From Marsupella aquatica (Eukaryota; Marchantiophyta), in assembly GCA_973895155.1 (NCBI GenBank), contig OZ316898.1, positions 13,268,001 through 13,332,000 on the forward strand: a DNA stretch of 64,000 nucleotides. Direction: 5' to 3'. Below are positions 1-11,720 of the stretch, piece by piece (the first letter of the stretch is position 1; every line of letters starts with the position of its first letter). Below the pieces are notes generated by a model. It saw only the letters and a program-made list of their open reading frames with translations, searched no databases and was not told where the DNA came from. Both the position numbers and the translations under genes were made by a program.

Positions 1-2225
1 ACTATTGGTTGGGGAACTCCAAAAATTATGGGACGGTGTGTGGGCCTATGATGGTCGAAAAACTACAAGGGGATTACCATGTGTCTTCAAATTGAAGGGA
101 ATCAATATGTGGACCATGCATGACTATCCTGGTAAGGGGTATGGATTGGTGTTTTTTTTATGTAATAGAGAGTTTGTTTTAAAAGAAGTCCCTCATATTT
201 ATGTATGTACATGAACTTTTTAAATCCTTTGACTCTAATTGAGAAAGTTATTTTGGTTTGGGTTTGTTGCAGGGTTTGGGTTTGTTTCAGGGTTACAAAC
301 TCAAGGGTATAAGGCATGCTCCACTTGTGGTCCAAGCCTTGAAGATATGGCCAAGTACTCAAGATGGCTTCGCAAGATAATCTACCTTGGGCATACCAAG
401 TTTCTTCCACTTGGACATGAGATGAGGTCTGACCCCCTTCTATTTTCAGACTTTGACATGATCAATGGTGATGAGCGTGACATACCTGAGCGTACATCCT
501 TTGCACATTGGAAATCCATAGCTGATAGGGTGGCAGACCCTAACGACCCCATGACATTTGATGGAAGTGGGTTGACGAGGTGGAGTATACTAGCCACATT
601 GCCGTATTGGCCAGAATTGAAGATTCATCATTTGTTAGACCCCATGCATATAGAGAACAAGGAGTTTTTATGGAGAAAAGGACCATAATTTTATGGAGAA
701 AAGGACCATAATTTTAGGGAGGCATGTCAGGATCTAGAACGACATCCAGATGTATGGATAACAGTTGATGCATCAACAGGGATGGAACACCGTCCTTTAG
801 CTCCTTGGGTTTTGAGTGTTGGTGAAAGAAGAGAGTTTCGACAACGCATAGGTCAGATGCGGTTTCCTACAGGCTATGGTGCCAATCTCCGGAAAGCTTT
901 TGGGATGGAGGACAGTCATAAGTGGCCAATGTATTTGAAGACACATGACTATCACCGTTTACTACAACATATACTTCCTGTGGCAATCATAGGCTTGGGC
1001 AGTGAAGAAATGCAAGACGCCCTATGGTCATTGGGCACTTTGTTGAGATGGATATGCTCAAAGGAAATATATGAAGAAGAGATCCCACGGATGGAGGTAT
1101 TGGCAGCAGAGGTAGTGTGCAAGTTACAGAAGGCCCTCCCTCCTTCCTTCTTTGATTGTCAAGTACATTTACTTGTTCATCTTGTGAGGGAGGTTGCCAT
1201 TGCTGGTCCAGTGCGTTGTCGTTGGATGTATTGGTTGGAAAGGTATATGGCTGTGTTAAAGGCTTATGTACGGAATCGTGCACGAGTGGAGGGGAGCATG
1301 GCAACAGGATACTTGGCAGCTGAGAGTATGTTCTATTGCAGCAACATCTTAGCTACCATTGATCCTAGTTGTCCACGCAGTTGGATGGAAGAGAGAGAAA
1401 TGGAGGAGGATCGTTTAACAGGAGCCAAAAAAACACGCTTACTGACCGGAGTGGAGTTGACACAGATGACTACTTTCATGTTGAGTAATAGTACTGTGAT
1501 GGAAGAATGGAAGAGTTTTATGAGGATGCAAAGAGGGAGAGTCGTCGTCCAAGGATTTTTCCAAAGTTCCTTGAGTATATGAGGGAGAAAGTACTTCAGT
1601 TGGATGCTATGGTGGCCCAAGGTGAGAGTGTATCACATTTTCCAGATATGACTCCTGAGGTTCGAACAATTGTTCATGGCCCTTTGAGACGTTTGTTCAG
1701 ACCAGAACAGCAATGTGGACACAAGGGAGACATTTCAGGATTTCTGACCTTGATGAGAAGAGGGGTAGAACTTTTGACTGTGGAGTTCAAGGGCAGTTCA
1801 TGTAGGATTCACAAAGTAGCCGCCATGACACCAATGTCATCCGAGATGTGGTGCCTCATTATGGGAAGATAGAGGAGATCTTGATTGTATCCTATGATGC
1901 GGATACAAAATTTGAAGAGTATGTCTTCAAGTGTAAGTGGTTCAAAATTCACTTGGTTGGTGAGAATCGCACAGTACTTCTTGATGATTGTGGGTTTACT
2001 CGACTGAAGACATCAGCAACTAGCTTTCAACCATCTCATTGGCAAACATCTGAACCGTTTACATTCCCAAGTCACCTTGAGCAGTGTTTCTATATTCCGT
2101 ACCCACCAGACCCAGAGGAGTGGTCAGTTGTTATACCGTATGTGCCACGATCTCGTTCCATTATCTCAGAAAAACCTGAAGTTATTATTGTGTCAAACGG
2201 AGGAGAGGATGAGGACCAAGTTTGA
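1..2225 (+). pseudogene. CACTA (En/Spm) transposase, TNP2-DUF4218-DUF4216, decayed
   Basis: This is the 3' part of a CACTA-type transposase; its 5' end lies outside the window. Seen in order: a TNP2-like segment (MWTMHDYPG, then GYKACSTCG and LLDPMHIENK), a DUF4218 block at about 965-1345 (LPPSFFD, VHLLVHLVREV, RWMYWLERYM, YVRNRARVEGSM) and a DUF4216 block at about 1865-2160 (KCKWFKI, QCFYIPYP). The TNP2 part contains a plausible 159-bp intron at 132-290 (CCTG/GTAAGG ... GTTTCAG/GG); removing it joins DYPG to LQTQGYKAC. Breaks: stop codons with a 23-bp tandem duplication at 666-711, a lost base near 1520 (WKSF then YEDAKRES continues in another frame), and a frame change near 1800-1850. In the family these proteins act in the nucleus to cut and move CACTA elements; this copy cannot make one. 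Family assignment is firm, exact limits are not. Confidence 0.9.
666..711 (+). repeat. 23-bp exact tandem duplication in the CACTA coding region
   Basis: The unit beginning TTTTATGGAGAAAAGG occurs twice in a row with period 23. It shifts the frame and adds a stop between the MHIENK segment and the continuing FYGEKD segment, so it is one of the inactivating lesions. Confidence 0.9.
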
Positions 2226-3182
2226 TGCATCACTAGTAGTAAAACTTGTTGTGAGCGTATAATTGTGATTATATTAACTATCATGGTTTTATTTATATTT
2301 ACCTATTTATTTTCTTCTTTTGTCTTACAAACACTTGGACTTTGAAATTTCATTTTACTGCTATACACACAACCCTAGCCACTAGAAAAGTTCTCCTCAT
2401 GCATGCCACCTTTTTTAAATCCCTAGCTTATAACCTAAACACATGCATTCTCCATCTTCTAAAGTTTTCTCTCAAAAATTTCCATTCTGAAAACTTTGCA
2501 AACAACTCTCTTTGTGAAACATTTTTTGAACCAAACAGGAAGGAATTTCTGAACCTCTTGTGAATCCAATTCCATCGGTACTTGTGATACAAATACGTTC
2601 TCAAACTTGCGACCAAATTGGCTTCGGTACTTTGCAACCCACCGTTCTTCACAACAATTTCCGAACATAATAGGTTCACAAACCATTTATGATAGTATTA
2701 GTCTCGCTAAATTATGAACCAAAATGTATCTGAATACGGTCGCGATGGTCGCGGACTCACAAAGTCGTTGCGAGACAACTAGTATCTAAACGTGTTGCGA
2801 AGTCAATAACATCAAAACTTAATTGCGATGTATGTAGCTTCGCAACGTGAATGTGCGATGGTAAGAGCATGGGATATTGTGATGCGTGTTGCATCACAAA
2901 ATATCTGAAGGTTCTAACATCGCAAGGCCTTTTCGACTTCAAAAAACACCTTTGCAAAAGGGGCCGATATGTAGTAGTGTATAATACTGGATGCCCCATT
3001 TTTTTTCCCTTGGTCCGTTTACAAAATGTGGTGAGGGCAGTAATTATCCATGATGGCCGCCAAATCTTTTCCCATTTTTTCTCACTGTTAGATGCCAAAA
3101 CTAGTGCCTTCCTGAACCCTCTGCATGCCCTGCATGCCTTCAGCAGCCATGCTCATGCATCCGCCTCCTTCCCTCCCCCCCC
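2226..3182. other. Gene-free 3' flank of the CACTA copy, rich in GCGA/TCGC motifs
   Basis: No coding signal. From about 2600 to 2960 the sequence repeats short motifs such as TTGCGA, TTCGCAAC and GCGATG in both orientations. Motif clusters of this kind are typical of the subterminal region of CACTA elements, where transposase binds. The terminal CACTA inverted repeat cannot be confirmed because the partner end is outside the window; an AGTG at about 3100 is a weak candidate. Low confidence on the interpretation. Confidence 0.4.
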
Positions 3183-3470
3183 CTCGGGGGGTTAACTTAG
3201 TGTATATTTTGGGGTACCACGTGCGATCCTAGCCTAATATAAACACACCTATTTTATAATGGGAATATTCTAAAAATATTCTATATTCTCAATACTAATG
3301 ACCTATTTTATTTTATAAAAGGTATATATTAGAGAATAATCTACAAATATAATTTTATAATACCTTCTTTTGTTTCCTACGCTTTTTAAAAATTTAGCTA
3401 ATTTATATAAAAAAATACCTATTTTGGATCGCACGTGGTTCCTAAGATTGTTGATAGTCAACCCCCCGAG
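3183..3470. mobile_element. 288-bp hAT-like MITE with CTCGGGGGGTTRACT ends
   Basis: Terminal inverted repeats are visible: CTCGGGGGGTTAACT on the left and AGTCAACCCCCCGAG on the right. Subterminal CACGTGCGATC and GATCGCACGTG form an inner inverted pair. The flanks are poly-C on both sides, consistent with an 8-bp duplication but not proof of one. The interior is AT-rich and non-coding. It shares its terminal and subterminal motifs with the elements at 8396, 26816, 43060 and 60397. Confidence 0.75.
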
Positions 3471-3497
3471 CCCCCCCCCCCCCCCGCCCCCCCCCCA
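3471..3497 (+). repeat. Poly-C tract
   Basis: Almost pure C for 27 bases with one G, directly beside the MITE at 3183-3470. A shorter C run lies on the other side of that element. The length may be unreliable because such tracts are error-prone in sequencing. Confidence 0.85.
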
Positions 3498-3599
3498 CTC
3501 TCTCACCCTCATGCTGCCATCAGCCTGTTGTGCTGCTGACCCATACCATTCCCTGGCCTACCATGCCCTGGCCTGACATAATCCCTGAGTGACATCTTT

Positions 3600-4258
3600 C
3601 CTAGTGTTATGTCAGAATTAGTGTTATGCCAGAATTAGGGTTAGTCACACTAATTCATGTGAACTTGATCCGGAAGCAAAAGTAACACTAATTGGTGTTG
3701 GTTTTCAAAATCTTTTGTTTGAGGTTTTGTTTAAATGTTTTGTTCAACATATTACTGTAGAGCATCTGAAGGTGAAAGCTCTATAGTCATGGAGGGCTAG
3801 AGTATTACTAAGGGTTTGAGGGCTCCGCAACATTTACTCCCGTGTGCAATCATTTTTGGAGGTTTTATTTCACATCCAACAGTAGAGCATTTGGTTGTGC
3901 GGAGAGCTCTATAGTAGTGGAGCAAGAGCATCTATTAGGGATCTTTTTCTGTCAAGTCACATTGAACTACAGCTCACATTGTGCTCATCAAACAATGTTA
4001 GCCTGAATGAGAATGACAACTGAATACCCTAACAACGAGCATGTGATGAGAGGCCTGGTTGCCAAAAACACTTGAAGTCCCGCCATTCTGGCGCTGTGCG
4101 ATACAAGTCAAAAAGTCACGTGAATTAGTGTTACGTAGCACTATTTAGCTCGCGCAAAATTAGTGTTTCCTCGGAATTAGTGTGACTAACACTAATTCGC
4201 AAGTATACCCCAAAAATGGGCACTCTCGAATTAGTGTTACTCACACTAATTACGATGA
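3600..4258. repeat. Dispersed inverted AATTAGTGTTA motif cluster
   Basis: About ten copies of AATTAGTGTTA or its complement TAACACTAATT lie within 660 bases, in both orientations. Several face each other as short hairpins, for example near 4177-4198 and 4230-4252. No ORF of interest. The pattern resembles subterminal motif arrays of a non-autonomous DNA transposon, but no terminal repeats were identified. Confidence 0.6.
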
Positions 4259-4452
4259 ACAGTGTAGGTTCGAAAGCCCTGGCTTTGCATGCATGCCCCT
4301 CCCCACCTCACACTTTAATTTGCCCTGCTCCACACTGTTGCCATCAGCTGCCATGCTCTTTCCATTCCATTGCCATTCTTGCCAAAAAATGAAATTTTCC
4401 CTGGCTTCGCATGACCCCATGACAGATACTCACACCAAAATGGACCCGGCTT

Positions 4453-4760
4453 GCTTTTTGGGCCCTTCTCAGTTGTTGCAACCAAGGGAATGGATGATGG
4501 CCTCATCCCATGGGTGACGGTCATGACAATGGGTGACCCTCACATGGAAAACATATGTGGTTGGCATGCAAATATTTGGGGTCTCTCACAATTTTTTGAT
4601 GCAACCACCATGGCACTTGGATGGCCACAGGGATGGGTGCCCCTCACACAAACCAGGACACAAACATGGATAGTGGTCAAAACTGCGGATTTTTTGGGGG
4701 CCCTCTCAATTTTTTCATGCGCAGGCCATGGCACTACATTGGACGCCCACATGATTGGAA
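4453..4760 (+). repeat. Degenerate ~117-bp tandem repeat, three units
   Basis: A segment containing TTTTGGGSCCYCTC followed by AATTTTTTSATGC and CCATGGCACT recurs at about 4455, 4573 and 4690 with substantial divergence. ORFs across it are not supported by any recognisable motif. The first unit is the most diverged. Confidence 0.45.
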
Positions 4761-4799
4761 AGAATAAATTTGTAGGTGACTTGGTATTTTACATCAAAT

Positions 4800-6440
4800 G
4801 AATGCTTATTCCTTTACAAAGTGTTTGGGCCCACTTCTATTTGCAGATGCCATTGTTCTAGTAGACGACTCTATAGCTTCTAAACTATTGTGAATCCCTT
4901 TCAAAAAACATGGTAAGCAAACATGGTGGGCCTCTCATGTTTCTCTCATAATGACTCTGGCGTCACTTAAGTTAATCAAAACCATAAATCTGGGAAACAG
5001 AACTGAGCTCTAGTTAAGAGGGGAGGGGTGAATCACACTTGAGAATAGAAAGCTTAAATAAATAAATTGGGTCTAGCTATCTATAGTGTTCAAAATATTC
5101 ATTTTAATATAACGTGAATAGCAGGATCTAAAATAACATATGAATCTAACACAGGATGGGCAAGATTGAGAAATAAATATAGAACTAAAGAGGGGCTCTC
5201 AAACAAGAGAATAGAAAACATTAAAGGGGGCTTAAAATAATTCCAAAGTCCAAAGATACAAAGGATACAACTTGTCTAAGATAAATCAAAACAGAAATAC
5301 ATCTAAAAATCTCAATAAGACAAAATAATATAGCCTATATAACTCTTACCTTGTTTGGGAACCTACTCAGGCTATTAAGTAAAAAGTGGCAACCCTAGTA
5401 ACCAACTCTGCATTTGGTACTAGGCAAACAAAGTATTGGAAGTTCATTGCCTATGAAGCCAAGGTTGCATGGAGAATGGATCACTTGCCATGTTCCAAAC
5501 TCCATTGGTAATGTACAGCCCCCTGTTTCAGATTGAGTTCCAGTAAAGGGTCATTGGAGATTCTGTCCAATTAGCTTCAAGAACTTGCAGCAAGTGATCG
5601 ATCTTTTTATTGCTATCGAACACAGTGCAAAAAATTTCATGAGAGGCATTGTAAGCTAGGCTGGCTGTGCCATTGATTGTCTTGTTTCGATCAAAATCCG
5701 TATTGCGTTGCATTCGCAATTTACGTTGGCTTCACTTCCTAATCATACTTCTCTCTTTTCAACGCTTGAGCTATGCCCTTGAGTTCTCCATTTGGTGAAT
5801 AGTTGCATCAAGGTCACAAGGCTATTAACCTCTAATTCAAAACTCGGCAAAGTCAGACTTTACTGAAATCTCCAAAATTTCCAATTATCTGAAAGTCCAT
5901 TGACAAATCTGGCCAAAAATCTTTTACAGACACAATTCAGCTACTAGAAAACTTAATTAGGGTTCATTATTGAGACAAGCAGACTTCTCAATTATGGATC
6001 TTGAGAAAGTAAACATCTCAACTCAAATTGAGTTCCCATGGCACTTTAGTGGTTGAATATAGTGTCATCCAATTCCCAACTCAAATAATGTAAAAAAAAA
6101 ACAGTGCCTTGGGTTTATTAATGTTCTAAAGTTAGTTCAAATATCTCATAGATCTTAAGTGTTTTAATGCCTACTAGCAGAGCATTATGGACCATATTAG
6201 CCTCTCAAAACTCAAATTAAAAGCCCTCATTTTCCTGGTCATTATGAGGAAAGATGATTACAGAATCACCTTCGGATGATCTTGTTATGTAATTTCTCCT
6301 ATAGTTTCACTAAAAATTGTAAAACCATCTCATCAGAATAATGTGTGAACATTTTGCACCCTTGTTTGCACCATAATAGCCTCTCACAGCTTGAGCTAAA
6401 GCTAATCTAAAATATGTTATTTTTACTAAAAAAAAAGCCT
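4800..6440. other. Intergenic AT-rich sequence, nothing recognised
   Basis: AT-rich sequence with only short ORFs, none with recognisable motifs or coding bias. No clear repeats or terminal inverted repeats were found. Confidence 0.5.
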
Positions 6441-6444
6441 AAAA

Positions 6445-6668
6445 AATGTAGCCAGGGGGTACACAAACTGATTTGACCCCTTTAAAGTTGTTATGTTCTA
6501 AAAATTTGATTAAAAGGACCCTAACGGACTTATAAGTCTCAAAATTGGATTTAAAGACCCTATTGTTCTTCTGACAAAACTCTTAAGTTTTCCCTTAGAA
6601 CAAATAAAACAATCCTATCATTCATCGCCTGTGATGTGCCAAAAAACATTGTGGAAGTGAAACCCCCA
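6445..6668. mobile_element. Diverged remnant of the CTYGGGGG MITE family
   Basis: From about 6478 to 6668 the sequence follows the interior of the MITEs at 26816 and 60397: AAGGACCCTAA, AAGTCTCAAAATTGGATTTAAA, AGACCCTATTGTTCTTCT, and the right end GTGGAAGTGAAACCCCC. The left terminal repeat is degraded and no target duplication is readable. Confidence 0.65.
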
Positions 6669-7689
6669 TAAGTGAATAACATAATTAGAATAACCCATTG
6701 GGTTGAGTTTTTTGTTCAACGTTTGTGGGTTTCCTCAACATAACTTTACAGTAGCTAGACCAACCCAGTAACCCTTGGAGATGCTCTAAGGACATGAAGT
6801 AGATATACGTCTCTTCTTTAACAGTTTTAGGGTGTTTGGAAAAAGCTGGCTCCTTCATGTTTGAATACATTAGCCACATTGGAGGTTTATCCTTCATTTG
6901 TAGTTTGAATACATTAGCCACATTGTATTTGACCAAGTTGGGAGGCCTTGCTACTTTGCTTGAGTGCTCCAATTCGACCATAAGACCATTCATCTTTAGT
7001 TTGAAGACAATAGTCACAATGTATTTAACCAAGCAGGGAGGCCGTTGCACTTTGGCACTTGGGTGCTCTATTGTGACCAAAGGCTATGGCCTTTGGTATT
7101 CATGAACTACACATTTACCTTTTAATGTTACTATACTTGACTAACCACAATTGAACTGTGTGGTAATCACTTTCACAAGAACATCACAGTATGGAATGGG
7201 CCCAGCTAGAGGTCCATTTGGAGAGAATCTAAAACTTTGGGTCCATCGGGATAATCAAGACATATTTTAGTCCATTAAGAGAAAGAGTTTGGTTTGGAAA
7301 TCCACTAAGTATGTCTCTTAGAGACATATATCTTTTAGAGTTCACAACTGCACTTTTAAGAGTTCGAACTCTCATTACAAAGTATAAAGGTTCAGTTTTT
7401 TGGGTTTTTTTGCCTCAAAAAACCAATTGAATTTCATTCAAAAAGCTAGCATACAACAGGGGTGGCCCACAAATGGGCGTTGGCACCCAGAATTAGGACC
7501 AAAGGTCATGGAGCCAAAAAATCCGGGGAGGCCGGAAAACAAGAGGGAAGGAGACCCCAAAGAAAGGATGCTAAGCCAGAAATTTAACTCCAAAAGACTG
7601 GCCACTCAAAAGGAACTGGTAGGCTACCTAACAATGGGTCCACAATAATAACCACTACTATCAGTCTAGCCTGTAGTGTCACTTCAACT

Positions 7690-8361
7690 CCTCAAAGGTT
7701 AGGATGCTCATGGGGACCCCCACGGGAAGGGGAGGGGATGGCAGGGCAGGTGGAACTAACTTGCAGAATTCCCTCATGCACTTCTCACAGTCTAGCCCAT
7801 GTACTGTAGTCAAATGACATGTTACTAAGAGCCTCCTTAGAAGTGGATTTACCAGCCCTTATCCTCGACCGATGTCGGGCCCAATGAATCCTTTCGAAGG
7901 TACATTCCAAGCATAGGCCAAGACTTGTGAATGACTACTGGTGCTAACGATCTGGTGAGCTCCAAGAAGTGCAAGCTGTGATCTTTCCATAGATTCCAGC
8001 AACAATTTCTCTAGCTAAGGGTGTGCCATAATTTCACCTCAAGTAGAGGAGCCCCAACAAAAATGTGAGCTGGCTGAAGATGAATAGAGTTGCTCCTAGT
8101 GACAGCTGTGTTCCACAATATGAAGTGCACCCACAGCCAGACTGATACCAAGACCGGGCAGCTCCATATGGAGTGTAGCAGGTCTTCTTGTTGGTGGTGG
8201 TACGTCACATCAGGTGCACCGGGTAAGGGGGCTGGTTGATGGCAAGGTTGGGAGTCTCCAATGCTGAGTAGCTGGAATCCTGTAAACAAGCTGCCATATA
8301 TATCTAGGTGGTAGTCCAGAGCATCTTCAAATTGGGTTGCCAGTTCAAGCAGGTTGCCCAC
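7690..8361 (-). pseudogene. LINE ORF2 C-terminal segment (zf-RVT-like)
   Basis: The minus frame carries HSIWSCPVLVSVWLWVHFIL. This resembles the C-terminal cysteine/tryptophan-rich segment of plant L1 ORF2 proteins, where a CP is followed by a VWLW-type hydrophobic stretch. It lies directly downstream, in element orientation, of the inserted MITE. It is a fragment without an independent start. Confidence 0.55.
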
Positions 8362-8395
8362 TTCCTACCAGCCCATACTATCAACATATACCAAA

Positions 8396-8677
8396 CTCGG
8401 GGGTCTCACCATATGATGCCTCCCCCATCACCTGCGACGTTTTTAGACCTCGGACCCTTAAAATGTAAGAAAAATAATAATTTTCAACCCCCATAAAGTT
8501 AAAATATTTCAAAAATTTGGTTAGAAAGACCCTAATGTTAAGTCTCAAAATTGTTTTTAAAAGATCCTATTTGTTCTTTAGAGAAAATGATTAAGTTTTC
8601 CTTTTGAACCAATAAAATGACCATATTCTTCATCATCGCACATGATATGTCATTTTTGTGAAAATGAAACTCCCAAG
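8396..8677. mobile_element. 282-bp hAT-like MITE inserted in the LINE
   Basis: The left end CTCGGGGGTCTCAC and the right end GTGAAAATGAAACTCCCAAG form imperfect inverted repeats. The 8 bases ATACCAAA flank it exactly at 8388-8395 and 8678-8685. Subterminal CACCTGCGACG (left) and ATCGCACATGA (right) correspond to the family motif. Because it splits LINE RT sequence, it arrived after the LINE. Confidence 0.85.
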
Positions 8678-9425
8678 ATACCAAAGTGTTCTTTGTGAAA
8701 ATGAAACTCCAAAGATACCAAAGTGTGATCCTGATAAGGTGGTTGACCATAGTGACCCAAGAAATAAGTGATCCAGGACTCTTGCATACCTTTTCCAGAC
8801 CCAAATGAAGGTTGCAATCTTCTTTTGGAAAGCATCGAATGTGCATTGTTGCCCTGCCCATAGTGTCACCATATACCAAAGTGTGCTCCTAACAAGGTGG
8901 TTGACTATAGTGACCTGAGCAATAAGTGATCCACGACTCATGCATATCTTATCCAGACGTGACTCCAATTTTTCAGTCATCTGACACCAATTTTTCAGTC
9001 ATCTGACATCTCAGACAAGATCATCTGTTGTTAGGAGATGCCGCACACAAAAAGGGATCCCAAGGAGTTTGGTGGAACTTGTGGCATCTTCCCATTTCGA
9101 AGGAATACGTTGAAATTAGATGGGGACTCGTAGAGGGGAGATGAAGACTGCCTTTATTTTCTCCGAAATGCAAAAAAAAAACTGATGCCATGCCAAACAG
9201 GATTTGCTTGCAAGCCTCGATCATATCCATTGCACAAATTATCATGGCAAGATCATCAGCAAATAAATTGTGAGTGCAATGCACATTCTCCAAATGAAAA
9301 TGTACTCCCTGGATTGTGCCCCGATCTGCCTCCCACTGAATCATTCTACTAAGGGCGTCCATTGCTATCAAGAAGAGCAGCGTCTACAGGGGACATCCCT
9401 GTCTGACAGATCGATCCCTGACCCA
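8540..9425 (-). pseudogene. LINE reverse transcriptase fragment
   Basis: On the minus strand RSVRQGCPL is followed by a TAG stop at 9384-9386, then LLFLIAMDALSRM and, about 110 bases on, NLFADDLAMI. These are the QGCPLS and (F)ADD catalytic boxes of L1 reverse transcriptase, two of the metal-binding aspartates being the DD. Downstream is the SRGSLIAQVTIVNHLVRSTLWY stretch, equivalent to the LAGR..L..VL.S...Y region after the catalytic core. Stops and frame changes, a deleted front half and the MITE insertion make it non-functional. Confidence 0.8.
8714..8948 (+). repeat. Direct repeat of an RT segment, ~75 bp, spaced 158 bp
   Basis: ATACCAAAGTGTGATCCTGA at 8714 and ATACCAAAGTGTGCTCCTAA at 8872 begin two diverged copies of the same 75-bp stretch, which both end near TGATCCANGACTC and TGCATA. 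In addition, about 36 bases of the MITE right end plus flank are repeated once at 8678-8722. The LINE was therefore locally duplicated near the MITE insertion site. Confidence 0.7.
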
Positions 9426-9562
9426 GGCAGTGCATGATAATCTTATTAGCTGGCAAACCTCTTTCAATGCAACGAGCGTCTTCCCGTTCCCACATCATGG
9501 CAATAGGATGTTGCTAAGCCCTCTGGCTTTGATGACTAGTGTTCATCCGATGCTGTGAAGGG

Positions 9563-10379
9563 TCAGCCTGCACAAATCAAAGTGGTAGTGGACAGGGTGG
9601 CCACTACAGGGGCATGGTCTGAAGCAATGCCGGGTAGAATAGTTGCGGTGATTTTGAATTTGCTATTGTGATCCCCGGCAGAAGCATAGATTTGGTCCAG
9701 CCTGCGTAGGACCTGATCTCCCAAAAATGTGCCAGATTGAATCCAGGGGCATGCCGAAACATTTGTTTGTTGTCCCAGATGAACCTCAAGTGACCCGGCT
9801 GCTGTTGAAAGGACTCTTCCAGATGAAGCCGTCGCTTGAGGTGTCACCAAGCCCGCATTTCACATCCACAAATAATAGAGCCCACCCCTCCCCTCTGATC
9901 CTCTTCCGCTTCAAAGATGTTGAAGTCGCCCATAAAAATCCACCGAAAGGACGGGTAGATGATGTTCAACAATGCACACCAAAGATCAGGTCTCGCCCTT
10001 GCTGAGTTAGGTGCATGGATTCCGAGAAAACCCACCCGCCCAAGCTTACCACGCACCAAGCAGCCCCATGTTGCCCGCCCACCGGGGAGGACCCCTTCCA
10101 AAACCACGAAGGGAAGTAATTTACAATTCATAGCAATGGGCATGCCTCCGTCCCAGCAGTGACGCAACGATTTCTGATTGAATGTACATCAGCGGCAGGA
10201 GCAAACACCCAATGTGCAGAACGCCAAATTTCCTGTTGAAGTTTCAGCACTCTGCCCACCCTGAGCTTGTGCTCCTGAAGGCATAAAATGTCAAGGTTGT
10301 GGTGTAGTCCCTCCAGGATGAATCGCACACGAAGCCAGGACCCCCCTAGATTGTAGGAGACGATGGTGAAAGTGGACAT
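9563..10379 (-). pseudogene. LINE ORF2 apurinic endonuclease domain
   Basis: The minus frames give the ordered motifs of the exonuclease-endonuclease-phosphatase fold: SYNLGG (metal-site Asn), LQEHKL (catalytic Glu), GIHAPN, FMGDFN (Asp/Asn pair), RRLDQIYAS and ASDHAPV (catalytic Asp-His). In L1 elements this domain nicks target DNA to start target-primed reverse transcription. At least two frame changes, near 10150 and 9850, break it. The assignment is strong because all six motifs appear in order. Confidence 0.85.
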
Positions 10380-10619
10380 TGCGATCGGGTAGTGCTTGAC
10401 TCCTGTGCAACGTCGACGCAGGAGCCACAGAACCTAGGGCGCTTGGTATGAGGGGTTGAATCCTCAACAATTGTAGCACGCGCCGGGTCAGAGTCGGTAT
10501 CAGAGGAATCCTTGATGCGTGGTCGTTTACGGATGGTGACGTTTTCACTAGATAGTGGGGGTTGTGGAGATGCCTCGGCAGCCAGATGTGTCTCCTTATC
10601 CTTGGAAGATGTTGTCACA

Positions 10620-11415
10620 TCAACCACCACAGCTTGCGTTAAGCCAATTAAGGGCCCAGCTAGCCTCTCCTCCTTCCTGAGGGATGATAGGCCACACTCG
10701 CTTAGGTGAGCGCCGGGAGTTCAAGGCGGATCCCTTGGGAGGGATGCAGGCGAACGGTACCGACGAAGTATTTTCTGTGGCTAAATTGTGGTTCGATCCT
10801 TCTCCCACCCCCGCTCCCGATGTTGAAGGAATCTGCTTACTCAAATGTGGTACTGTGCCCGGTCCAGGGAGAGTGGTCGGCTGCAAATTGGTTTAACTAT
10901 TAGAGGGGGTTCTGGATGCCTTCCGTTTCCCCCTCCTTAACTTGCTTGAGGCTTGGGGTCCGCTGGAGTGATGCTCAGTAGCCAAGGGCGGGTGAGATGC
11001 CCTTTCCGCTTCGAAGGCTGCAGCTCGTAAGGCCAGGTGCTGAAATTCCGCATCTTCCCCATGCTGCTGTTCCTCCGCACGGTCTTGCCAGAATTTAGCT
11101 TCCTCCCTCGCCTTGTGGGCCTCCCTGCTGGTATTGTTGAAATACGTTGTGGTCCAACCTGACCCTTTTTTGAGTCGTCGGTGTTGATATACTCTGGTTG
11201 CGGGCCTCTCCTTTGTGAGCGTTGAATTTAATGACTCGGTTGGCAAAGTACTGGGGACATGGATGTGGACACTCCGCCGCCAAGTGTTTGTAAGAGAAGC
11301 ACAAGCAACAGCGTAGATTTCTGCCAACTCTGTATCTTGGCGTCGGTTCGATGTTATAGATCATTGATGATGAAGGTCGGGATGTCCTTCGAGAATGCAA
11401 ACCTGCCATATCCAT
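10620..11415 (-). pseudogene. LINE ORF1-like RNA-binding protein with zinc knuckle
   Basis: The minus frame beginning near 11415 contains CCLCFSYKHLAAEC, a CX2CX4HX4C zinc knuckle, at about 11265-11315. Beyond it (11327-10893) a charged, helix-prone segment runs on (AHKAREEAKFWQDRAEEQQ). Plant L1 ORF1 proteins commonly carry one such knuckle and bind element RNA. The two parts lie in different frames, so the gene is broken. Confidence 0.6.
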
Positions 11416-11720
11416 ATCGCTGGGGAAGGAAAGTTGAAAGGCAATCCGAATTGTATGCCGTTTCAGGAGTTAACACGACGCAGAATGTGTGGTAATTTCA
11501 CTGTGGATTCTGGTACGTCTTCAACGTGATGGCAAGAACTGATGCAAAAACAGAGGGGGACGAGAATCCCAGAGGATCCGTGGTGTATGCCGAGCCGCCC
11601 GAAAACAAACAGCTTCGTAAGGAGCAGAAATTTCAAAAGACGCAGCCCGAAGTGGCAGAGACGCAAAACCACAACAATGTGGTCACGGATGTCATTTTCT
11701 TAGTAAAAGCGCTAGATTTG

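Larger units (their letters stand above)
7405..11720 (-). mobile_element. L1-type LINE, degraded and internally deleted
   Basis: Minus-strand order is ORF1-like region with a zinc knuckle (about 11415-10620), apurinic endonuclease (10379-9563), reverse transcriptase (about 9420-8540), a C-terminal zf-RVT-like segment (about 8361-7690) and a 3' tail. The tail at about 7440-7405 reads TGAATGAAATTCAATTGG then TTTTTTGAGGC and an A-run. The span from endonuclease motif SDHAPV to the reverse transcriptase FADD box is only about 350 bases, far less than in a full L1, so the front half of the RT domain has been deleted. A MITE has inserted at 8396-8677. The 5' limit near 11720 is approximate and no target duplication was found. 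Confidence 0.8.

Noticed and set aside
3471-3497. Poly-C tract as proof of the MITE target duplication
   Set aside because: Homopolymer on both sides cannot distinguish duplication from insertion into an existing C-run.
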